A stretch of DNA of 64,000 nucleotides from Pseudocercospora fijiensis CIRAD86 (lineage: Eukaryota; Ascomycota; Dothideomycetes; Mycosphaerellales; Mycosphaerellaceae), in assembly GCF_000340215.1 (NCBI RefSeq), contig NW_006921532.1, forward strand, positions 10,515,764-10,579,763. The letters run 5' to 3'. The position numbers were made by a program, and so were the translations under genes. The notes below the pieces were generated by a model. That model did no database searches. It was not told the DNA's origin and saw only the letters and a program-made list of their open reading frames with translations. Below are positions 43,890 to 52,880 of this stretch, one piece after another (within the stretch, counting starts at the first letter, position 1; each line of letters starts with the position of its first letter).

Positions 43890-45160
43890 AAATTGTATTT
43901 AGTCGTTAGATTAACCTAGGAGGAGGCCCATTTTCGCATCCTTTTACCGGCTATAGGTGCCGGCTACATTTCTGATTTTATCTCTACGCCGTCCCTAAAT
44001 CTAAGGTACGAAGTAGAAACCTAGCGCTCTATATTCACCCGGCTATTATAGAGACGAGCTATATTTAGATTAGTTTCTTCGTATATCGCGACCTAGCGGG
44101 TAGTAAGCGAAAGGGCGATAGAACGTTTATAATACGTCTCTATTTAGACCTAAAACACAAAGGTCCTAAGGAGCCCTAGCATCCTAACTATAAGGAGATT
44201 CTTTAGTATTAGCACTTTAATCCTCTATACTACGAGGTAGATAGCAAGCCTACGAGAGAGAAACTTTAACGAGAAATTCTCTATAATGCGTAGCGCTATT
44301 GTATAGCTACAGATGCGTACTAAGTCCGGCAACTCGAAGAAGAATTGAGATAGCGTATTAGCGACCGAGGAAGAGATCGATAGTATACTAGTAGAGTCGA
44401 GGTCTTATAAGCGAAGCATAAGATAATATAGGCTCTTAGTCGTATAGAGTAACGTACTATATAAATAACTAGGCGTACTACTCTTATTCACTTACGACCT
44501 ATATCCTAGGATACTCTTCTCGTACTTTTTATACTCTTTTCTAATACCTTACCTATAAGCGCTCCGCGACAACCGAGTGAATATAAGCTATAGGGTTTCC
44601 GCTCGGTACCTTAGCCTCCGAGATAGGGCGGAGTTGAATTTAGAGCGATAGCCGGCACTCGTAGCCGGCATATAGAGACGGTAGTAGGCCTTTTCCTACT
44701 AAATAACTAGCTTGTTTAGTATAGCCTACCTAATATTTCTTATATTTACTAGCAATAGGCCTAGGTTACTTATAAGATTACTATAGCTAGTAAAGGCATT
44801 ACTAAAGAATATCTATACTATAGTAAGATACTATTATTACGCCGGCTATTTATTAAAAGGAGGCTTTCGCCTATTACTATACCGGCTATATATGCCGGCT
44901 ATATTTTAAAGTCTCCCGTACCTGCCTTTTTTAGCCGTGCCTACCTTTTTTAGCCGTGCCTGCCTTCTTTCCTTGCTCTAACGTTACTATAATATAGGCT
45001 TGCGCGAAGCTTACTCTATTGCCTAGCGATACCGCGATATTACCGCTATATTCAACCTTCGCATCGATACCTATACCTCTACGCTCTATATCTACTACCT
45101 CCGTAATACCCTCGCTCCGCGCGCGCCTTCGTATACCTTCGTAACGCACTTTTTTCCTTA
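43890..45160 (+). pseudogene. Unrecognised frame between the two H3-like genes (copy C)
   Basis: The plus-strand frame stays free of non-RIP stops apart from one TGA: RSRNLALY, RKGDRTFIIRLYLDLKHKG, NYKEIL, FNPLYYEVDSKPTREKL, RQLEEEL. Conserved with copy B but not recognised. The last 250 bp before H3-like 2 are C/T-rich and may be promoter; an antisense open stretch there is discussed among the rejected items. Confidence 0.3.
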
Positions 45161-45177
45161 ATTCGACGACTTTTATA

Positions 45178-45850
45178 ATAGCGAGTCTACTTAACTAAGT
45201 TACGACGCCTCGCAAGAAGGGACCTAGTGCTTCTACGGGTCGTAATAAGACCGGAAATAGTGGAACGAGCATAGTATATTAACGTAAGAGGGCTGCTACT
45301 GCTACCGCTAGCTCCGGTGCTAGAAAGGGCGTCGCGAGTAAGGCTCCGCGTAAGACAACGGCGGGTAAGGCTCTACGTAAGACGACAACTAGCGCTTCTA
45401 CTACTAGTAGCAATCGTACGAAGCGTCGATAGCGCCTAGGAAGTAAGTCCTATTTATAGCCGGTAGCGTAGCCGGTAGCGTAGCCGGTAGCGTAGCCGGC
45501 ATTCTTACTATCTTTTTACTAATCCTTCTTTAGCCGTAGCCCTCCGTAAGATTCGGTAGTATTAGAAGAGTTCTTAGCTCCTAATCCGTAAAACTCCTTT
45601 CTAACGACTTATTCGCGAAATTGCCTAGGATTATAGAACGGACCTTCGCTTCTAAGCCTCCGCGATAGGCGCCCTTTAAGAGGCTATAGAAGCCTACCTA
45701 GTTCGTATCTTCGAATGTATGTTTCTCTTCTACCTCTTTTCGGACTATACTAATACTATTTTAGCGGTTAACCTTATAGCTATCTACGCGAAGCGTATAA
45801 CGATTATAGATAAGGATTTTAAAGCACTCGATTAGATTCTAAAAGGCTAG
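45178..45850 (+). pseudogene. Histone H3-like gene 2, copy C, with two introns
   Basis: Exons about 45178-45442, 45534-45716 and 45765-45850. The tail contains ASKAPRKTTAGKALRK, an H3-type ARK/K-rich motif, after an extra Ser/Thr-rich start. Intron 1 (GTAAGT...TTTACTAATCC...TTTAG, 91 bp) splits the GT-VALR site: splicing joins ...RLG to TVALRKIR. Intron 2 (GTATGT...ATACTAATAC...TTTTAG, 48 bp) splits loop 2: splicing joins FE to S-VNLIAIYAKR, equal in length to the canonical FEDTNLCAIHAKR. The fold ends KDFKALDQILKG-like. The start is ATA (ATG before RIP?) and uncertain. Confidence 0.83.
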
Positions 45851-46234
45851 AATGTCTATATTCGAGACGGTGCTAGGTAGGATAGATATTCTAGTAGAAA
45901 GGATGTTCGTAGTGTTATCTGTAAGCTTTTCTATATGCGAAATGAGCCGCTGTTATACGGCGCTGCATACCGCGCTCTAAATACTCTCTAAGCATATATA
46001 TATAGTATAGTATACTTTATTAGCCGTACGGAATAGAAGTCTCCCAAAATCCCGTTAGTACTAAGGAGTAAAAAGGCCGGCTACGCTGCCGGCTACGCTG
46101 CCGGCTACGCTACTAGCTACGCTGCTAGGTTTTTTAAAGAACTAAAAGAAGATAGATATTCCGGTTGATTTGTATTAGTTTAGATTTTTATAAAAAGAAA
46201 ACAGGGAAAAATAAGGAAGGTTGAAGAGCCTAAT

Positions 46235-46740
46235 AGTTATAGTTATAGGCACTATCCCTGTTTTCTAGAGCATATTATACACCTGCCTTCGCAACTCTAC
46301 CTAATACTCCCTCTAAATATCCTTATACTCTACCTACTAAAAATTCAACTAGGTACCTAGACCTATAGCTACCTCTATATCTTTTACTATCTTCTATAGG
46401 TTAAAGGCCTCTTCTATAGCAGCCTCTACCTCCTTATATAATACGAAGTCACTACCTGCCCTACCCTTTATATCTCCTAAATAACTAAGAGTTCTAAGGA
46501 ACGAACTAGCATTCGGCCTTAGTATAGCGAGTAACTAGTAGAACGTTCTATAGAGCTGCCTTATAGCTCTTTTATATACTATACCGATACCGAGGGAGGA
46601 GCTATCCTAGTACTTAATGTTATCGAATAGTTCGGTAGGAAAGTGTATAAACTTTTTAAGGAGGAGGACTTCTAGGGAAATCGATAAGTTCTACCTAGAT
46701 CTAGATAAAGACATTCTGCTAAGCAGTTAGGGAATTGAAC
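46235..46740 (-). pseudogene. Unrecognised reverse-strand frame at the hAT right end (copy C)
   Basis: Minus-strand frame with only TAG interruptions: SSSLGIGIVYKRAIRQLYRT, LLAILRPNASSFLRTLSYLG, AGSDFVLYKEVEAAIEEAFN. It is conserved with copy B at 19040-19545 and converges on H3-like 2. Helical and charged, it ends near a short inverted repeat (ACAGGGAAAAA / CCCTGTTTTC). Function unknown. Confidence 0.45.
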
Positions 46741-47146
46741 CGTAAACGAAAGGATGAAATTCATACCTAAGGAGTACAGTTTCCGAACTGAACTATAATG
46801 CCTTGTATGTATATATGTATGCTTTTAATTGGTTAGTGCCCTTAGCTAATTGTCTATAGATTTAAGGTTATATAAGTACCTTTATACAACTACGTAGCCT
46901 AAGTAGGATTCGAAAATTCTATAAGTACTAAGGACTAAAAATGCCGGCTACGCTGCCGGCTATACTGCTAAGTCTTATAAAGGGCTTGCTTGAAGCTACG
47001 TATACATTCGTACACTTCTTAAAAACCGATAAATTATATAGTTCGAACTAGCTACTTATATAGTTACTTAGCAAACCAACCCAAACTAAACTAGAGTTTC
47101 GGCTTAGCAAACCAAACTAAACCAACCCGAACTACTGCGGGGTCTA

Positions 47147-47154
47147 CTTGCGAC
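47147..47154. repeat. Right 8-bp target duplication of the hAT element
   Basis: CTTGCGAC; partner of 25305-25312. Confidence 0.85.
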
Positions 47155-48130
47155 GTATATTTAGTACGGGGTATATATTGTCCCCGAATAGATCTGCTTA
47201 TACTTATACCTTTATAGTATAGCGGCGTCGTCGAAGAGGGACGTAAGGAAGATAGTAAGCGGGATACCGGCGGTCGCTATACCCCGGAAGACAAGTTAAA
47301 GCGCTATATAGGTATAGCTATGCCTATACCTCTACCTATCGATTCCTATTAACGAGCCTTAGAATTCTACGACCGCCTCTAGGAGATATACGAGGACGAG
47401 GCGCGAGAGTATACGTAAGTCTACGATTATAGATATGCGTATACTAACACCTATTTAGCAAGGGTCCCTCTAAGGCTACCTCTAAGAAGGCCGATATAGG
47501 TAGCGACGAGACTAGCGACGAGGGTAGCGACGAGACTAGCGATAAGGCTAGCGACGCGGCTAGCGACTAGACTAAGAACGAGGCTAAGAGCGAGGCTAAG
47601 AACGAGGCTAAGAACTAGGCTAAAAGCAAGGCTAAGAACGAGGCTAAAAACAAGGCTAAAAACGAGGCTAAAAGCAAGGCTACCGATATAGCTACCGACA
47701 AGCCCTCTACTAAAGGTCCTAAGACCCCGACCGTAGTTATTAAGTCGTTTATAGAGGACGAGGACGAGGACGAGGAAATAGATTCTAGGTCTAAGCAAGG
47801 GTATATACCTAGATATAGTTATAGAGACTTCTCGCCGCTAATATATATAGCAAATTCGAGCTTATACTTGCCTCGAAGTCTAGTAGGGTAAGTATGAGAC
47901 TAGCCTTATCTATGCTTATACTAATACGCGTAGGTTAATAGGACGCTTACGAATAACGACTTTAAAAGGCGCTTCCCTAATGTAGCTGTACCCTATAATA
48001 CTTATAAGGCCGCCGGTGCGAAGACGAGTATACCTATCTATCCGTTTTAGTCTATTAGTATACTAACGGATGTATAGACTGCAAATAGGGTAACTATACC
48101 TGCGAGAATATAAAGGCATACGTACTCTAA
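47155..48130 (+). pseudogene. Unrecognised multi-intron gene, copy 2, 3' part
   Basis: Continues the gene broken at 25304. Exons: RYTPEDKLKRY; EFYDRL.EIYEDEARE; then a low-complexity run of SDE/AK-N-E-A-K repeats (about 47505-47690); NDFKRRFPNVAVPYNTYKAA; and an end ...NIKAYVL with TAA 48128-48130. Introns 47409-47458, 47888-47933 and 48028-48077 have GT/AG ends and ATACTAA(C/T)-type branch strings. Exon order and the last two exons match copy 1 at 2540-3768. Confidence 0.5.
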
Positions 48131-48139
48131 TCTGTAGCT

Positions 48140-48780
48140 ATATCTACGCGTATAGATAAGAGTACCGTAGGGCTCGTATAGAGGAGTAGGATTCGCTAGG
48201 GAATTAGATAGCTATACGCATATAGCCGGTTATAGCTATAGCTCGAACGTTGATTTAGGTTTGCGCTAGCTAATATTTGGCTTAGCGGCGGGAAGAGTAT
48301 ATAGATTAACATCCTATAGCGTTTAGTATACGGTTATTTCTATATAGGCCTTCGCGCTAACCTATACGTATAGCAAAGCTTATACCGCTGCGCATAGTAT
48401 AGCTCGAATATAGAGGCGTAGCTTACGTTATACAATTTTCCGCAACTTTGTTAATCGCTAAGACGTACTCTAGCTAGCGTCGACCGAGCGAATAGAGGGG
48501 AGCGGAAGTTTTATATATACGGCTATCGCTATGCGTATATGTTTCGCTATAGCTCTGCTTACTCGCTACTATCTCGAACGACACGATAGCAGGCAGCTAA
48601 TGTGTATTAGCATCGCTATAGACATAACTACGTCTACAACTCTGCTTACCTAGCGGACGGCTTTTATAGTAGCGTAAGCTCTACGACCGAACGAATAGAA
48701 GGAGCGCTATAAATATAGCTAATGTTCCGCGTATATCTACGTAGAAATAATGCTCTAGATCTGCGTATCTTTGCTATTTC
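48140..48780. other. Degraded region after the copy-2 gene
   Basis: Several ATAGCTATAGCTCG-like strings and splice-like TATAC-AG patterns are present, but no frame could be followed on either strand. Confidence 0.4.
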
Positions 48781-49820
48781 TTTAATATACAAAGTATATA
48801 GTTTAAGTTGTTTTCTTATATAGTAGAAGACCCTATACTATTTTTTATTAATTCCTCTTTATATATATTAATAATACTCTATACTATTACAATTTGCGTT
48901 GTTACTATATCTCTCTCTCTCTAATTTTTCTCGTTGTATATATTAATAGAAATATAATCTCTACTACTATTATTCTAGTTACTACCCCTCTCCTAGTAGA
49001 CGAATGCCTTTAGGTATGCGTATAGGCAACGCTATAGATATGCGTCCGTTCCTCCGTTTAAGTAATAAAGGCTTAGTATTATTTTATATTAGTATAAGAT
49101 TATTACGCTAGTGTAATATAAAGTAAATAGTTCAACTTGTTTACCTATATAGTAGAAGACCCTATATATATATAGCTAAAAAGATCTTTTTATTTTTATA
49201 TCTATACTTATTAATAATACTCTATAGCTATTACATTTTATGTTATTACGATATCGCTCTCTCTCTAAATTTTCTCGTTATATATATATTAATAGAAATA
49301 TTATCTCTAATATAATTATTATAGTTAAAGCTTAGTTTTATCCTACTTTATTATCCCTTTACGTATTATTCTATATAAGACACTATATAGGTATGTACAC
49401 ATCTCACGCTATAGATATGCGTCTGTTCTTCCGTTTTAGTAATAAAGGCCTAGTATTATTTTATATTAGTATAAGATTATTACGCTAGTGTAATATAAAG
49501 TAAATAGTTTAACTTGTTTGCCTATATAGTAGAAGACCCTATATATATAGCTAAAAAGATCTTTTTATTTTTTTAGATCTATACTTATTAATAATACTCT
49601 ATAGCTATTACATTTTACGTTATTACGATATCGCTCTCTCTCTAAATTTTCTCGTTATATATATTAATACAAATATTACTTATCTCTACTACTATTATTC
49701 TAGTTACTACCTCTATTCTATATACGGCTGCGTATAGGTATGCGTATACCTTACGCTTTAGGTATACGCCTGCATTTCCTTTTAGTAATAAAGGCTTAAT
49801 ATTATTTCAATATTAGGGTA
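48780..49820. repeat. Three degenerate tandem units of about 350-370 bp
   Basis: Each unit holds a GTAGAAGACCCTATA string, a TCTCTCTCTCTAAATTTTCTCG string, and a TAGTAATAAAGGC string (about 49070, 49440 and 49790). Very A/T-rich, no coding content. Confidence 0.7.
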
Positions 49821-50139
49821 ATTTTAGCCTAGTTTATCTACCCTTTAAACATACCTATACGCTTACGATAAGGCTCTCCCTCGAGTTATGCCTATATATA
49901 TGTGCTCGACTATGTCTATATACGTAATATATGCTAAAAAGATGTTAATATAACCTATATATATAGCTATCTCCGACCCTCTCTTAACTAGCGAGCTGTC
50001 TCGTCGTATACCCGTAGCTGCGCCCGTAGATACTCCGCCTATAAACTAGCGATCTCTGCTAGTATTAGCGGATATATTAAGGTAGGTTATATAACCGGAG
50101 GCATTAAGGAAGGCATTGTCGCGGCTATTAGTATAGCTA

Positions 50140-50360
50140 TTAGGGGCTGCATTAGCTATCCTATCGGTAGCTGTATTAGCTGTCCTGTCGGTAGCTGTAT
50201 TAGCTATCCTATCGGTAGCTACATTAGCTGTCCTATCGGTAGCTATATTAGCTGTCCTATTAGTAGCTATATTAGCTGTCCTATCGGTAGCTGCATTAGC
50301 TATCCTATTAGTAGCTATATTAGCGGCATTGTTAGTAGCTGTATTAGCTGTCTAATTATC
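50140..50360 (-). repeat. 24-bp minisatellite, about eight units
   Basis: TTAGCTGTCCTATCGGTAGC-type 24-bp units. As the unit is a multiple of three it can encode TATDRTAN-like octapeptides on the minus strand. It may lie in a coding region continuing to about 50900, which I could not read reliably. Confidence 0.75.
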
Positions 50361-50364
50361 GGCT

Positions 50365-50900
50365 AGTTATAGCTAGGGACAATTCGGGTTTAATCTTAAA
50401 GTTAAATCCCGTCTCGAGATATATCTATAGGCGTACCTATAGGCGTTCTAATGCGGCTAGGTCCTAATATAGCGGTGTTAGTAACTAATCTCTAGTTTCC
50501 CCTTTCTCTAGGCGTAGGAACGCGTAAAGGTAGAGGTATACTTTCTATGCTCGCTCGCTTTCGTTACCGGCTAGTAACCTCTAGTTTAGGATCCTAGATA
50601 GGGATTATATATAGGCGAATCCCAGGTAGTAGGCTTAGGCGTTGTAACGGTCGTAGGGCGGGCGTAGGGCTTAGACTTCCGGTTAGGCGTTATAACGGTC
50701 GTAGATATAGCGGTAGGCTAGGCTCGATATCCCGTAATTATAAACGTATTTCCTATTCTAGGAGGGTCCTCCGGGTAGGAATTATTCTAACCTAAGCTCT
50801 AGCGGCGCGATGCGCATTATTAACCCTAGTAGTACGCTTATCCTTACTATTACTCCTATACTTATAGAGATTGCTAGAGGCCTGCTCTTAGTACGCTAGC
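50365..50900. other. Degraded region, no clear gene
   Basis: Two copies of a GCGTTGTAACGGTCGTAG / GCGTTATAACGGTCGTAG string occur at about 50640-50705. Minus-strand fragments are rich in Arg/Thr/Pro. No reliable frame. Confidence 0.35.
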
Positions 50901-51066
50901 CTTATAGCCTTTTCCTATTTATATCTAGTCTTCTTTACAACTACGGCTATTAGTACGGGCATAAATCTGCTAATAGGTAGCTCTTACCTTGCTTCTATAG
51001 TGCCCTCTCGTATCTAGACTAAATAGAGACATTTACTAACGTATACTTTACGCAGTAGTCGGTCTA
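50900..51066 (-). pseudogene. MULE-like transposase, third fragment
   Basis: Joins at the chromovirus target site (GTCTA, 51062-51066) to 58125-58600: TTDICDID... continues to TDYCVKYTLVNVSI. The C-terminal end is not defined. Confidence 0.4.
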
Positions 51067-51255
51067 TATTAGAGGCTACACGTAATTGGCATGTAACTAG
51101 CTCGAGTAAAGCTAGGGTCTCAGTGCCTTAGGTAGGGCTTAGCGCTTAGCGTTAGGCTAACTAGCCTGCCTTCCTCCTTCTCCTCCTAGTTCTCTATCGA
51201 ATACTATACTAATTCACTACTACCCTATCTACCTACTAATATAACCCTTCTTATA
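51067..51255 (+). repeat. 5' LTR of chromovirus P
   Basis: 189 bp, TATTAGAGGCT...CCCTTCTTATA, with both ends changed by RIP from TG...CA. ATCGAATACTA at 51196-51206 is the complement of the primer site and the predicted transcript 5' end. Confidence 0.93.
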
Positions 51256-51266
51256 TAGTATTCGAT
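51256..51266 (+). promoter_or_regulatory. Self-priming primer-binding site
   Basis: TAGTATTCGAT directly follows the LTR and is the exact reverse complement of LTR bases 51196-51206. In the Tf1/sushi lineage the primer is the 5' end of the element's own RNA, cut after about 11 nt; length and position fit. Confidence 0.7.
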
Positions 51267-51479
51267 CTACCCTTTAAGGGCAGTAGCTAGATAGTCCTTA
51301 TTTTAAGCTTTTAGCGGTATAGCTACGAACAAGACTAATCTAACTATATTACGCCCGAAGAACGGGACCTATACGTACTATTCTATCGAAACAACCGTAC
51401 TAATTATTAAGCAAGGCCTTCTATACGGCCTATTATACTAAGTTAAGCATACTAGGCCGATATCTACTAATTCCGCTAT

Positions 51480-52880
51480 ATCCGTATCTTAGGGGCTAAT
51501 AATACATTATTAGTGTCGCCCCTTATAATAGCCGGCTTATTACGAAGCAACAACAACCGTGCTACCGCTAGCAGCGCTAGCAACGACAACGCTAGTAGCA
51601 CAGCACCTACCGAAGTGCCTGCTAAAGCACCTGCTAAAGTGCCTCCTACTAAAGAGCCTGCCGGAGAGCCTGCTAAAGAACCTGTAATTCTAGGTAATAA
51701 CCTAGAATTGCCTGTCGACGACATTCTTAACAACATTGTTAACCGTCGATATAGCTAACTAGCCTTTAGCCCTTAACTAGTAGGGAGACTCTAAGAAGCT
51801 ACCTAAAACAGGCTTACTGCCCTACGTTAAGAACAATAGCTAAAGGATAACCTCCTCGAGATTCGCCGCCTATAGGAAGCCCTAACAACTACTGCTAGAC
51901 TAGAACTAGTAGTAGGACCTTCTATTTAAAAGAAGGATACTAAGCTCAAAGACTGTACCGTATTTAATAGCTCTAGCCGTAAGCAGTACAATAATTATAT
52001 ACGTAATTGTAAATTGAACTAGCGGAATGCACTAAGGGCCCTGCTAGACGACTATTCGCTAGTCGTCTATACTATGCAATATATTAATAGAGACCTAAAG
52101 CGTACCTAGGATAACTACTTTGACTCCCTTACTAATTAGACCGCTGTTTAGTAGCAAACCTACAAAACTATTATACTAGACACCCTTAGAAACCCTATAC
52201 TAAGGCAACAATACGCTTAGGACTAGTACCTTCGGGCTAAGCAAAAGACTAATTAATTAGCTCGTTTATTTAAGGCCTATTTAAAGACCCTCGAGGACGA
52301 TTTGCTAGCTAAGACCGACTCTATCTAGATTTCCGAAATACGCCCTAAATTGCGATAGGAATTAGTCCTTAAATTAGACTGCCGTCGTGTATTCGAACAG
52401 GCCAACCTAACACGCATTTAATTTATAGTCGAAGTGGAAACAGCCGAGCGGGCTGTTTAGCTCTAGTAACGACTAGAATCGAGGATCCGACTAGCTAGTA
52501 CTAACTGTAGCAACCGTAGTAGCCGCGGAGGAAACTAAGGTTCCTACTAGAACAACAATACTAACAATAGGAATAGTAACAACGACCGTAGAAGAGGCCG
52601 TAGCCGACGGCTATATAGAGGAGGCCGCGATAGGGGCCGTAGAAGGGGCTCGTATCCCTATAATGCTAACCGCTCGACTAATAATAGCAGTAACAATAGC
52701 TACGGCAACAATCTCCTAACCGGATTGAAGTGCTTTAACTATAACAGCACTAGTTATCTACTAGGCTAATGCGACAAACCTAAGGACTAGGCCCGAATCG
52801 ACCGTACTATCGCTAAATATCGAAAGCACCTTTTAGCCGCTAATGCTACCCCTATAGGCCAACCTTCGAAAAAAGAGTAA
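51480..52880 (+). pseudogene. gag: Gag of chromovirus P
   Basis: The frame from before 51513 (Asn/Ala/Ser-rich, KVPPTKEPAGEP, NNLELPVDDILNNI) stays in phase to TAA at 52878-52880, at least 456 codons. The zinc knuckle near 52730-52790 reads CFNYNSTSYLLG*CDKP: the CCHC motif with Cys to Tyr, Gly to Ser and His to Tyr changes, all explained by RIP. An Arg/Gly-rich stretch precedes it. Confidence 0.85.
52869..52880 (+). promoter_or_regulatory. Gag-pol -1 frameshift site (copy P)
   Basis: Gag reads TCG AAA AAA GAG TAA. Moving back one base at the A6 run (52869-52874) gives AGA GTA AGC GCC from 52874, whose phase equals that of the RT block at 53552-53926. The stop follows one codon later. Copy M keeps the identical string despite heavy mutation around it. 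Confidence 0.78.

Larger units (their letters stand above)
25313..47146 (+). mobile_element. Complete hAT transposon carrying two histone H3-like genes
   Basis: The termini TAGACCCCGTAGTAGTTCGG (25313) and its inverse CCGAACTACTGCGGGGTCTA (ending 47146) match with one difference, flanked by the 8-bp duplication. Subterminal copies of GTTTGGTTT or AACCAAAC sit inside both ends. Removing the nested 12,265-bp gypsy and its 5-bp duplication leaves about 9.56 kb. Cargo from left to right: basic frames (25.9-28.2 kb), hAT transposase, H3-like 1, middle frame, H3-like 2, reverse-strand frame. Everything is RIP-hit. Confidence 0.85.

Noticed and set aside
44931..45149. Minus-strand open frame of 72 codons (and 76 codons at 17758-17988) conserved between two copies, divergent from H3-like gene 2
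   Set aside because: It lies in the C/T-rich stretch upstream of the gene; a purine-rich antisense frame has few RIP-made stops, and the two copies differ by in-frame and frame-adjacent changes. I treat it as a by-product, though a divergent small gene cannot be excluded.
43890..45160. Middle frame as a DUF3435-type tyrosine recombinase
   Set aside because: A short LYLDLKHKG..KEP stretch is faintly similar, but no catalytic R-H-R-Y set could be seen.
47451..47798. Minus-strand open frame of 115 codons with Leu-Val-Leu-Ser-Leu repeats
   Set aside because: Exact antisense of the Asp/Glu/Lys/Ala repeat exon of the copy-2 gene; the hydrophobic periodicity is a mirror of that low-complexity region.
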